A stretch of 64,000 nucleotides of DNA from contig OW818658.1 of assembly GCA_942492815.1 (NCBI GenBank), positions 5,270,001-5,334,000 of the forward strand. Direction: 5' to 3'. Position 1 is the stretch's first letter. Each line of letters begins with the position of its first letter. The DNA comes from JAEUWI01 sp942492815. Lineage in GTDB: Bacteria > Hydrogenedentota > Hydrogenedentia > Hydrogenedentales > JAEUWI01. The position numbers and the translations under genes were made by a program. Of the stretch, positions 19,601-27,594 are shown piece after piece. The notes below the pieces were generated by a model. That model was not told where the DNA came from. It ran no database searches and was given only the letters and a program-made list of their open reading frames with translations.

Positions 19601-19723
19601 AAGAAAACGGCAGTCCCACTGTTCGGCGGCGCCAGCCATCCCACTGGACAGAGCGACGCACAGCAGCAATGCCAGGGTCACCGCGCGCTGGCGTACCTGC
19701 AACAAAATCTGGTCGCCGTTCAA
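16601..19723 (-). CDS. Two-component-propeller sensor histidine kinase
   Basis: A 1040-residue membrane kinase with a signal peptide (about 1-32). The periplasmic part (about 35-640) is a run of two-component-regulator propeller repeats of the type 'GxIWxxSxGGGL' and 'LWLG', followed by a Y_Y_Y beta-sandwich (about 650-735). One membrane helix (about 741-760) leads into a coiled coil, then the H-box SVSHELRNPLG (His near 837) and an ATPase domain with NVVNNAVQAME, DNGPGM and GVGLGV boxes. No receiver or DNA-binding domain is fused, unlike Bacteroidetes hybrid systems, so a separate regulator is needed; none is adjacent. The start is TTG with GGGGAGGG eight bases upstream. Such sensors often detect oligosaccharides, which would fit the glycosidases at 27.6-32.8 kb, but this is inference. 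Confidence 0.9.
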   Translation of the reverse strand: MNGDQILLQVRQRAVTLALLLCVALSSGMAGAAEQWDCRFLLSNQGVQYPEVREFVEDQQGRIWASSWGGGLACIDGTTWTSYREADGLASDWVRGIALGEDGTIWVSTPAGLCYFRDEKLHCLHRSSLPALQGDEPDLIYFDRDGALLISTYAGALLRIPGVSTEASVLWEDTGRWDVLLARTDPGASRAADFEEDGSGRVVVTFKDDTWAVIDDSVLERTPGPGGTMYITWDAGGASAPVLWAASSDEEASSRLFVMEAQGLVQKHVLPEVVRGLVTGPDGWCYAATTAGLYRFNETSLAKVDLGHQVGSPEINEAFFAADNSLWLGAREGLVRGAPHAWKHYPATIENHRLVAMLQDPAAPEHLLAVDEYACLAHLEDDGWSEITQLAAPEALDGFATFGSRPVVWAMGETTLYQFDRNTGALTGSYPMPRTSEDRTLFMTSAGELWLTGADGVHALVDGRWEQRPATPGYERRTVSGFFEPSPGLIYVGLHDGIERWLGDEITYFGEAAGVSEDDAVYTICQTRNGDLWFGSFGSGVYRYDGTTFERFDDTRGLSHHSVSNIIETSDGTIWLSYRRVGLASYRERRWLNFGYANGLTNSPITQMVEGEGGSLWLVTGKEGFYQYRPDTEAPETQFTAATDSVPYGGVGVFSFRATDAWQRTPSHVLLYSWRVLDGSGNTELQPWNSFSAETSYIAHNLKPGAYQFQVRASDDARNVDPTPATVAFAVANPLWAEPRVYLPVGFMVMLVAAAFVLRIRSHHALRLSEAALYESNQQLMSEIRERLQAEQRLNDHFEQLEELVRGRTEELEAVQRALVEQERLATLGKVTASVSHELRNPLGTLRGTLFMIGRKVQGLDLGLEEALARGERSIQRCDRIIEEFLDFTRTVAMELERVPMDTWLAGVLQEMVVPLEIHSDFTFESGVELEIDPERLRRAVINVVNNAVQAMEDCSADYKRLRVKSRKRDGRFEIVVKDNGPGMSEESLSRIFEPLYSTKGFGVGLGVPIVKGIMVKHHGGVEYHSVPGKGTTVVLWIPY

Positions 19724-19801
19724 CGGGTTCCCTCCCCGGTCATACTGTCGGCCTCAGTAGTGCACTTGAAGGGCGACTCCAACGAACACGCATACTGCCG
19801 G

Positions 19802-22621
19802 TCACTCAATAAACCGGGCGAGAAGTTCGGCCATATGGAGCGGAGCCTTCTCCGCGAGGTGATCGATCTGGTGGCGGCAACTGGTGCCCGAGGCCACCAG
19901 CAGCGTGTCGTCGTCAAGCTGGTCCACCTGCTCCACCAAGGGGCGGGCCACTTCGAGCGACAAAGCATACTTCGCATCCATGCTGCCGAAAGCGCCCGCC
20001 ATGCCGCAGCACCCGGTATTGAGTAGCGTCACTTCGTTTCCAGGAATGGCACGGGCCACTTTGACCATTTTCGCGGTCCCCGTGAGCGACTTCGCGTGAC
20101 AGTGGCCGTGAATAGCCGTTTTCGCCGGTCCGCCGCTGAAGCGTATGGCCTTTGAATCGTGGGACAGTAAATTCTCGATGAAGTCCTCGAAAAGGTAGCT
20201 TCGCCGCGCCAGATTCTCGGCCCCTTCCAGTCCCAATTCCCGGTAATCTTCCGCGAACATGGAGTAGCAGGAGGGCTCCAGGAAAATGATGGGGGCTTCC
20301 GACCCCGCGAGCACGGCGATGTTCTTCTTACCGAAACCCGCGGCCACGTCGAGCCGGCCCGTGCTGAAGGCCGGTCGCCCGCAGCAGGCGCGCTGCGTGA
20401 TTAGGTTGACCGTGAAGCCCGCCGCTTCCAGCACCTTCACCGCCGCCTTGCCGATATTGGGCTCGTTGTGACGGACAAAGCAATCGTCCCAGAGATAGAC
20501 CGTTCCACGCTCGCCGATGACGGACGGCGCCTGGCGGCGGTGAAACCAGGTATCGAAGCGTTGCAGCGCATAGGGCGGCAGCGGGCGCTCCGTGGCGAAG
20601 CCGGCAAAACGCTTCAGCAGCGCGCGGAACCAGCCCCACTTCATGGTCGCATTGGCCAAACGCGGCGCAAGACTCGCCAGTTCGCCCAGCATATCCACAC
20701 GACTCACCATTCTCGCGGAAAGGGGCACGCCATACTTGCGAATCTTCGCATAGAGCAGTTCCGCCTTGAGCAGAGCCATGTTTACGTTGGACGGGCACTC
20801 CGTCGTGCAGGCCTTGCAGGACAGGCAGTTTTCCAGCGCCTTTTCGAGTGACGGAGAAAGGAGCGGGTCCACATCGGCATCCACGCGCCCTTCGAGCACG
20901 GCGCGGATCGTGTTCGCCCGGCCGCGCGTGGCCATCACGTCTTCACCCGTCGCCACAAAGGTGGGGCACATGGTGGGCGTGGACTTGCGGCAGCCGCCGC
21001 AACCGTTGCACTGCTCGAGATTGCCCACGAAGGAGCCATCTTTCGCGGCGAATTTCAATACGGGTTCAAAGGGAAGCTTGTCCATCTTCGAGCCGTCGCC
21101 CTGGCGTAGGTTGGTATCGATCTTGTATCGGCCGTCGGGGAAGACTTTGCCGGGATTCATCAGCGATTTCGGATCGAAGTGGGCCTTGATCGTGCGCATC
21201 ACATCCAGCAACTCCGGACCGATGTGCTCGTCCATGAACTCCGTACGCGCAATGCCCACGCCGTGCTCCGCGGCCAGCGCGCCCTTGAATTGCAGCGTAA
21301 GCGCGGACACGCCCTCGGCGAGACTGCGGAATTTCTTGATGTCCTCCGCCTTGTGCATGTCCACCACGGGACGCACGTGAAGCAGGCCGGACGCGGCGTG
21401 ACCGTAGAAGGAACCTTTGAGTCCGAGGGGCTTCATCAGCGACTGGAGCCCCGCCACATACTCTGGAAGTTTTTCCGGCGGCACGGCCACGTCTTCGATA
21501 CCCGCCGTGGGCTTCGCGTCGCCTTTGCAGCCCGTCAGAAGAGACAAACCCGATTTCCTGAGATTCAGGATATGAACCTGATCGGTCGCGTCACGGCACA
21601 TGCGCTTGCGCTTGCCGAGCTTCTTCTTCTCCAGCAGCGCGAGCTTCTCTTCCACGTCGCCATAGAACTCCACGAGCAGAATCGAGGTGCAGGGCTTGTC
21701 GTCCAGCTCCAGAAAATCCCGGGCCGCTTTGAACTGTAACTGGCCCCGGGTCTGATCAAAGAGCACGTCGTCGATGTGCTCCACCGCCGCAGGCTTCAGT
21801 TCCATCAATTCCACCGTGGCCTGCATCGCCTCGTTGACCGTGTCGAAAAACAGCAGCCCGATGCCCTTCTCCGCGGGCAGCGGAACCAGATCCAGCTCGG
21901 CGGAGAACACCGCCGCCAGCGTCCCTTCCGCACCGCCAAAAAGCTTCGCAAAATTGCCGCCGGAACGCAGATAACGATCGAGACCGTAGCCCGGCCAGCG
22001 CTTGATGATGCCCGCGTGAAAACGCGACTCGATCTCACCCTGATGGGCCCGGATCAACGCATCGATCTCGGAAAATTCCCCCTGATTTTTCAGGCCGATG
22101 GTCTTGAAGGATCCGTCCGGAAGGATCACATCCAGCGAGCGCACATGGTCGATCGTCGTGCCGTACAGCGGCACCCGCGCGCCGGAGGAATTGTTGCCGA
22201 TCATGCCGCCCAGCGTAGCCCGTGAACTCGTGGCCACATCGGGCCCAAAAGCGAGGCCGTGGGGCTTCAGGAAGGCATTGAGCTCATCCAGCACCACCCC
22301 GGCACCCACCCGCACCGTCCTGGCCTCCACATTCAGATCCGTGATGGCCTGATTGTAGCGCGCCAGATCGATGATGACGCCATCCCCAATGGCCCCGCCC
22401 GCCAGGCCCGTCCCAGCGCCACGCGGCGTAACCGGGATACCTTCCTGAATCAGGGCCGGGAGCAGCGTCGACACCTCTTCGATACTCCGGGGAAAGGCAA
22501 CGCCCTGGGGGACGATCTGGTAGATGGACGCGTCGGTCGCATAAAGCTGGCGAGAATGGTCATCGAAACGAAGTTCGCACGCGGTCGCTTTCTTGAGGGT
22601 ATTCTGGATGGTCGTCTGCAT
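19802..22621 (-). CDS. GlcD-GlcF fusion FAD/Fe-S oxidoreductase (D-lactate/glycolate dehydrogenase type)
   Basis: A 939-residue fusion. The N-terminal half is a GlcD-like flavoprotein: the FAD-binding loop PRGAGTGLAGG at 66-76, then the FAD-linked oxidase C-terminal domain to about 510. The C-terminal half is GlcF-like: two CxxCxxC-type 4Fe-4S clusters (near 540 and 602) and two CCG domains (CCGRPAFSTG near 745, CCGMAGAFG near 872). This architecture matches quinone-linked D-lactate or D-2-hydroxyacid dehydrogenases of the Dld-II/YdiJ group. It oxidises 2-hydroxyacids and passes electrons through the Fe-S clusters to the membrane. It stands alone with its own 535-base upstream region. Confidence 0.9.
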   Translation of the reverse strand: MQTTIQNTLKKATACELRFDDHSRQLYATDASIYQIVPQGVAFPRSIEEVSTLLPALIQEGIPVTPRGAGTGLAGGAIGDGVIIDLARYNQAITDLNVEARTVRVGAGVVLDELNAFLKPHGLAFGPDVATSSRATLGGMIGNNSSGARVPLYGTTIDHVRSLDVILPDGSFKTIGLKNQGEFSEIDALIRAHQGEIESRFHAGIIKRWPGYGLDRYLRSGGNFAKLFGGAEGTLAAVFSAELDLVPLPAEKGIGLLFFDTVNEAMQATVELMELKPAAVEHIDDVLFDQTRGQLQFKAARDFLELDDKPCTSILLVEFYGDVEEKLALLEKKKLGKRKRMCRDATDQVHILNLRKSGLSLLTGCKGDAKPTAGIEDVAVPPEKLPEYVAGLQSLMKPLGLKGSFYGHAASGLLHVRPVVDMHKAEDIKKFRSLAEGVSALTLQFKGALAAEHGVGIARTEFMDEHIGPELLDVMRTIKAHFDPKSLMNPGKVFPDGRYKIDTNLRQGDGSKMDKLPFEPVLKFAAKDGSFVGNLEQCNGCGGCRKSTPTMCPTFVATGEDVMATRGRANTIRAVLEGRVDADVDPLLSPSLEKALENCLSCKACTTECPSNVNMALLKAELLYAKIRKYGVPLSARMVSRVDMLGELASLAPRLANATMKWGWFRALLKRFAGFATERPLPPYALQRFDTWFHRRQAPSVIGERGTVYLWDDCFVRHNEPNIGKAAVKVLEAAGFTVNLITQRACCGRPAFSTGRLDVAAGFGKKNIAVLAGSEAPIIFLEPSCYSMFAEDYRELGLEGAENLARRSYLFEDFIENLLSHDSKAIRFSGGPAKTAIHGHCHAKSLTGTAKMVKVARAIPGNEVTLLNTGCCGMAGAFGSMDAKYALSLEVARPLVEQVDQLDDDTLLVASGTSCRHQIDHLAEKAPLHMAELLARFIE

Positions 22622-22750
22622 GGATTCCGGTTTCAGGCGTTACAGAGATTCCGAGGCCGCTCGTATGGTCAAAAGGGCCTGTGCCCTCGGTGCGGCAAGT
22701 TGCGGACATTGTACTACACGCCGAAATCGTGGCGGTACCCGAGGAAGGAG

Positions 22751-22918
22751 ATTTTCCCACAGATGACCTCCGAAACACACCGATAAGAGGTAAAAATTCG
22801 CCGCATTTGAATGTTGCGCGCGGGTGAGAGAATGAAAATTCGATGTAGAAGTACGCCAGATCAAAGGAGAATATATCTGTCCGATTTATCTGTATCTATC
22901 TGAGTCTATCTGTGGGAT
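22751..22918. repeat. Degenerate inverted repeat of the ACACAGAT family
   Basis: TTTTCCCACAGAT at 22752-22764 faces ATCTGTGGG at 22907-22915, with further ATCTGT words at 22875-22900. It is the same vocabulary as the better-kept inverted repeat at 51902-52028, so the window holds two members of one family. Confidence 0.5.
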
Positions 22919-23101
22919 AACTCTCTTAGTTGCGGCCAAAGGCAGCCCCAGTCGCATCTGTGGGAAAACACGTTGAGCGGCGCGGTCGAGTAATCACGCG
23001 TGGCATGCCGTCTTCCGGTTGTCTTGCATGCAAAGGCGCAAAGATAATTGAGACGCCAACTCAATGCGACTTCCTTAGAATGCAGGAGGGAATCATAGTT
23101 C

Positions 23102-23126
23102 TAGAGCGCCGCCTGCTCTATTTTTT
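23102..23126 (+). terminator. Small hairpin with T-run ahead of the acr3 remnant
   Basis: A six-base stem (23102-23107 with 23115-23120), a seven-base loop and six T residues. It lies 30 bases before the acr3 start, a position where it could act as an attenuator or end a short leader transcript. The stem is short, so this is tentative. Confidence 0.3.
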
Positions 23127-23156
23127 CACTATTCTCAATTTCCACGGAGTTGCCCC

Positions 23157-23920
23157 ATGAACCAGCCCGCCTGCCCCGATTTAAAACCTTCCATGAGCCT
23201 CTTCAAGCGCTATCTCACCGTCTGGGTGGGGCTGTGCATGGCCGGCAAAAGCACGAAGCCGGTGTTCTTGACGCTTTTCATCAACTGGGCGGTGAAGCCC
23301 TTCACCATGTACGGCATCGCGGTGCTCTTTCTCGGCGGGATCCTGAACGAGTTCATCGGTGGATTTCTCCTCGGCGTCGGCAAGCTGCCGGTCCCGTGGG
23401 AAGCCCTGCTCCTTTCCATCGCCATCTATGTAGCCCTGCCCCTGGTCTGTGGCTACGCCAGCCGAAAGCTGATTCTGCGCGCGAAGGGCGAGGTCTGGTT
23501 CAAGGAGAAATTTCTCCACGTCCTGACCCCCATCACCATCACGGCGCTCCTGTTGACCCTGGTGCTGCTCTTTTCCTTCAAGGGCGCCGTCCCCATCCTG
23601 GCGAATCCCCTCACGATTCTCTGGATTGCCATTCCCCTGACGATCCTGACGATCCTGATCTTCATGATCACCTACTTCCTTGCGAAGGTGCTGGGCTTCA
23701 GCTATCGCGACGCCGCGCCCTCGGCCCTCATCGGGGGGGCCAACCACTTCGAAGTGGCGATTGCAACGCGGCGGTGATGCTCTTCGGCCTCTCGTCGGGC
23801 GCGGCTTTGGCCACGGTGGTGGGCGTGTTGATTGAGGTTCCCCTCATGCTGGCCTTGGTACGCTTCTGTACGCGCACTGAGGGCTGGTTTGCTCCGAGCA
23901 AGTCCCCCGAGGCCGTGTAA
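23157..23920 (+). pseudogene. acr3: Degenerate ACR3-type arsenite efflux permease
   Basis: Recognisable ACR3 blocks are present in order: FKRYLTVWVGLCM, LTLFINWAVKPFTM, VPWEALLLS, TLVLLFSF, and SGAALATVVGVLIEVP near the end. Blocks are missing, however. The segment between the first helix and LTLFINWAVKP is gone (roughly 50 residues), as is the stretch that normally carries AAPCTAMVFVW and NDLI, which contains the family's conserved cysteine. The reading frame is then broken at 23770-23777, where an apparent extra two bases (ACGCGGCGG in place of ACGGCGG) bring a stop; the last 48 residues continue in another frame. Total length is about 250 residues against about 350 normally. It is almost certainly non-functional. 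The matching arsR and arsC remnants are at 51.1-51.6 kb. Confidence 0.88.
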
Positions 23921-24206
23921 TTGCGGGGAGCCCCAGTGCATGTGGCGGGATGGGTCGGTCGCCAGGCCACAGGTCCATGGCCAGAAGTCGGGTCTTTTGT
24001 AGCGTTTCATCGCCCGTTGCTTTTCAACACGGTTCAATCGAGAGAGCCGCCGCGTTCTCGGGACGTGTTCGCGCCCCGTGAAGCCGCCCGGCCCGCCTTG
24101 CGCCATTTTGCGACGAACATGAAGTAGCCGGAGATCGACAGGAAACCGGAGCTCAGACTCAGGAGGAGGTCCGCAACGGACGAGGCCCAAGAAAGTTTGA
24201 CGTCAA

Positions 24207-27200
24207 TCAGACGTAACGATTGATGGCTTCAACCAACTCGTTGATGTGGAAGGGCTTCCGGAGAATTTCCCGGATGCCGCTCTCCTGCACCGCGTCCAGC
24301 TTCTCATCGTCGATGACGCCGGTGGCCAACAGGATCGGGAGTTGGGGCCGAAGCGCGCGGATAGATCGGGAGAGCTCGATACCATTCATCCGGGGCATGG
24401 TCAGATCGCAGATGACTGCATCGAAATGCACGGCGGAGGTTTCGAGCGCTTCCAGCGCAAGGGCGGGATTATTAAAGGCCGTTACCTTAAAGCCTTGCCG
24501 GCGCAGCACAATCGAGACCATGTTGGTAATGGATTCGTCGTCGTCGACCAGCATCACGTTGCTGGAGCCTCGCGCGGGGCTCAGGGCGACGGCGGGCGGC
24601 TTGCTCCCCTCTTTCACGGCCAAGAGACTTTCCGGCAGGAAGACCGTTACGCAGGTGCCCTCGTTCAATTGGCTCTCGATCTCGATGGCCCCGTCCATCC
24701 GCGTCGCAATGCCATGGACCATGGAGAGCCCCAGGCCGGTGCCCTTGCCCACGTTCTTTGTGGTGTAAAAAGGATCGAAGAGTTTGTCGAAGCTGGCCGG
24801 ATCGATTCCCACGCCGTTGTCTTGGACCCGCAGCACGCAGTAATCGCCGGGCGGCAGCAATCCGCTGAGGGTCTGCCTGGGGGCGTTCAAACGGGTGGAG
24901 CCCACCGTGACCAGCAGGATGCCGCCCGCCTCCTCCATGGCGTGGAACGCGTTGGTACACAGGTTGGTGACCAACTGGTGGATTTGGGTTGGATCGCCGA
25001 AGACATTGCCCGCGCCCGGCTCGGCGATGAACTGAATCTCGACGTTTGGCGGCTGCGAGCCGCGGAGGAACCGGACGGCGTCTTCCACCTCGCCGACGAG
25101 ACGGACGGTGGTAAATCGCGCATCGGAGGTGCGGCTGAAGATCAGGATCTGCTCCACCAGGGAAGCGGCGCGATGGGCCCCCAGCTCGATCTCCCGCAGG
25201 CTCTGGTCGAGGGCGTCGGGATCCTGGATCCCCGTTTCGCGCGCGATGTGGCAGAAGCCCAGCATGGCGTGGAGGATATTATTGAAGTCGTGGGCTATCC
25301 CGCCGGCCAGGGTGCCCAGAGCCTCCATTTTTTGCGCCTGGCGGAGCTGTTTCTCCAGCTCCACTTCGTGGGTGATGTCGTGCTGGACGCTCACGTAATT
25401 GACGATCTTGCCGTCCGGCCCGAAGATGGGGGAGATCGTGGCGCGCTGGTGAAACAAGTCGCCGTTCTTACGACGATTCAGGAACTCGCCCTGCCAGGTC
25501 TGGCCTCCCGAAATGGTGTTCCAGACGTTGGCATAGAAGTCTTCGTCGTGGATGCCGCTCTTGACGATGGAAATGTGCTTGCCGATGGACTCCGCCCTGG
25601 AATATCCGGTGATCTTTTCATAGGCGGGGTTTACATACTCGACCACGGCATCGGGATTGGTGATGACGATGGATTCCACGGCCTGCTCGATGGCGGTGCC
25701 GAGGCGATGGAGATCGGCTTCCCGGGCCCGTTCCTGGGTAAGGTCGATGGTATGGCCCATGATGCGATAGACCTTGCCGTCGTCATCCATCAATGGAATG
25801 AAGCTGGAACTGAAAATGTGCGTTGCGCCGGCGACTTCCGGGGTGACCTCAAACTCCGAAGGCTCGCCCGCCATCGCCCGGTCGAAAAGTGTTCCGATGC
25901 GCTCCCGATCGCTGGGCGCCATGATATCCAGGTATTTCCTGCCGCAGACCTGCGATGCTTGCGCGGCATGGATAATGCCCAGGCCCGCCCGATTGATGGC
26001 GACCACGTAGCCTTCCGTGTCTATTTCATGAATACAAATTGGAAGCCCCTCCACCAGCCGTCGGTAGCGCTCTTCGCGCTCGCGCACCCCCTGCTCCGCC
26101 AGTTTCTGGTTTGTGATGTCCTGGCAGATTCCCCGGTAGTCTATGATTCGACCGTCGGTGCGGACGTTCGGTCGGGCGATGGAAAACATGTGGCGCACGG
26201 TGCCGTCCGGATGGAGCAGCCGCCACTCGACCTGCACGGTCTCCCGCCCCCGAACCAGGCGTCGGGCCTGCTCGCGAAGCACCTGCTGGTCGGCGGGATG
26301 AACACGGAGCAGGAAGGAATCAAAGGTCGCATCCAGCTCGTGGCGCCGTGCCCCGAGCAGGTTGAACATTTCATCCGAGCACCAGACAAAGCCGGCATTT
26401 GGACGCCAGATCCAGGAACCGATCCGCGCGATCCGCTGCGATTCCGCCAGCCGGGCTTCGCTCGCCCGCAGGTCGCGCTGGGCCCGTTTCCGTTCAGAGA
26501 TGTCCGTGAGGACACCGATCAAGTTCCCGCCGCCCCGTTGCACGGTTCCGTTGGCGGAGTACCAGTGCGTGACACCGTCGTTCCACCGCATGCGAAACTC
26601 GGCGCTGAAGGTACCCGAGCCGCTCAAGGCCTCCCGGACTTTTTTAAGGACCTTGGGGCGATCCTCACGGCGGACCCCCTGGAGGAAATGGCGGTAGGTC
26701 CCCTTGAAGGCACCCGCGGGCAAGCCGAGCAGAGACTCGACGTTCTCGGACCAATCCAGTTTGCCCGTGGCCAGATCGAGTTCCCAAACGCCGATCCGCG
26801 TCGCCTGGGATGCCTGGCGGAACAGCGCGGAACCCCGGTCGCGGGCGGCCTCGGCCAGCCGCCGCCGGCTTTCCGAGAGGACCAGGCTGCCGATGACGAG
26901 AGTCCCGAGGGGATAGGTGATGCCGAGGGGAAGCAGATATTGGCGAAAATTAGCCAGTCCCGATTCCTCGGGAAGGGCGAGGGTCCAGAGGAGGAAGATC
27001 GTACCGACGACGACGCCCAGGGCCAGAAGATGGCGGCGTTTCGCTTTCTCCGGGACCGGGCCGAAAAAACGGGCGAAGAGCAGCCCGACCACCAGCGCGC
27101 AGAGGGTGGCGAAGGTTCCCGGCCAGGCGCCCGCGCCACCGAGGTAGAGCCGGAATATACAGGCGGGCAGGGCCGCAGCCACTCCCGCCGACGCCCCCCC

Positions 27201-27452
27201 GAAAAATGCGGCCAGGGCCACCAGAATGCCCCGGCTGTCCATGATCACGCCCGGGGTCAGCTCCACGGGAACCAGCATGCCGCCGCAGGCGGCCAGGCCG
27301 AACAGCAACCCGAAACTGACCCGCTCCCAGCGCAGCCTCAGGCGCTCCGCGCGGGATTCCAGCCACTGGTAGATAAAGAGCAGGGCAAGGACGAGGGCCA
27401 TGTTCTGGCCCAGCGATATCAGGACGTCCGCCACGCTCTTCATAGAAGCCAT
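24207..27452 (-). CDS. Membrane-bound hybrid histidine kinase, 5TM-PAS(x4)-HisKA-HATPase-REC
   Basis: A 1081-residue sensor. The N-terminal 190 residues form five to six membrane helices resembling the LytS-type 5TM receptor domain. Four PAS/PAC units follow (about 205-325, 330-455, 460-580 and 585-700). The H-box GGIAHDFNNILH is near residue 720, the ATPase boxes DNGVGID and GTGLGLS follow, and a receiver domain (about 960-1080) has the phosphorylated Asp in VICDLTMP near 1014 and Lys in RKPF. The last residues are the receiver's final helix, so the gene is complete. The annotated start is one of two close ATGs; the one nine bases later (27443) has better ribosome-site spacing. No partner regulator lies beside it. 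Confidence 0.9.
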   Translation of the reverse strand: MASMKSVADVLISLGQNMALVLALLFIYQWLESRAERLRLRWERVSFGLLFGLAACGGMLVPVELTPGVIMDSRGILVALAAFFGGASAGVAAALPACIFRLYLGGAGAWPGTFATLCALVVGLLFARFFGPVPEKAKRRHLLALGVVVGTIFLLWTLALPEESGLANFRQYLLPLGITYPLGTLVIGSLVLSESRRRLAEAARDRGSALFRQASQATRIGVWELDLATGKLDWSENVESLLGLPAGAFKGTYRHFLQGVRREDRPKVLKKVREALSGSGTFSAEFRMRWNDGVTHWYSANGTVQRGGGNLIGVLTDISERKRAQRDLRASEARLAESQRIARIGSWIWRPNAGFVWCSDEMFNLLGARRHELDATFDSFLLRVHPADQQVLREQARRLVRGRETVQVEWRLLHPDGTVRHMFSIARPNVRTDGRIIDYRGICQDITNQKLAEQGVREREERYRRLVEGLPICIHEIDTEGYVVAINRAGLGIIHAAQASQVCGRKYLDIMAPSDRERIGTLFDRAMAGEPSEFEVTPEVAGATHIFSSSFIPLMDDDGKVYRIMGHTIDLTQERAREADLHRLGTAIEQAVESIVITNPDAVVEYVNPAYEKITGYSRAESIGKHISIVKSGIHDEDFYANVWNTISGGQTWQGEFLNRRKNGDLFHQRATISPIFGPDGKIVNYVSVQHDITHEVELEKQLRQAQKMEALGTLAGGIAHDFNNILHAMLGFCHIARETGIQDPDALDQSLREIELGAHRAASLVEQILIFSRTSDARFTTVRLVGEVEDAVRFLRGSQPPNVEIQFIAEPGAGNVFGDPTQIHQLVTNLCTNAFHAMEEAGGILLVTVGSTRLNAPRQTLSGLLPPGDYCVLRVQDNGVGIDPASFDKLFDPFYTTKNVGKGTGLGLSMVHGIATRMDGAIEIESQLNEGTCVTVFLPESLLAVKEGSKPPAVALSPARGSSNVMLVDDDESITNMVSIVLRRQGFKVTAFNNPALALEALETSAVHFDAVICDLTMPRMNGIELSRSIRALRPQLPILLATGVIDDEKLDAVQESGIREILRKPFHINELVEAINRYV

Positions 27453-27594
27453 TCCCCGTGCATTTCTCCCCGATATTCCACGGAGGTCTGCTCCGGGATG
27501 CTACTCATGAGCCCCGACCATGCCGGATCCCACTACACCGTCAGTGTAGCCGACCTTGGGAAAAATTGCCAGTGCCCGGAAAATGGGGGCGTTG

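Larger units (their letters stand above)
22622..23156. other. Intergenic region upstream of the oxidoreductase and acr3 remnant
   Basis: A 535-base gap between divergent units. It holds a degenerate inverted repeat of the ACACAGAT/ATCTGTG family (22751-22918), a small hairpin before acr3, and otherwise nothing I can interpret. Short frames in it have no ribosome site and no recognisable domain. Confidence 0.6.

Noticed and set aside
22930..23160. Small plus-strand frame before the acr3 remnant
   Set aside because: Starts with TTG, no ribosome site, overlaps the hairpin and the acr3 start, and has no known motif.
23990..24200. Minus-strand frame with a hydrophobic stretch downstream of the hybrid kinase
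   Set aside because: No usable start codon and only one possible membrane helix; not enough to call a gene. The 286-base gap (23921-24206) otherwise shows nothing.
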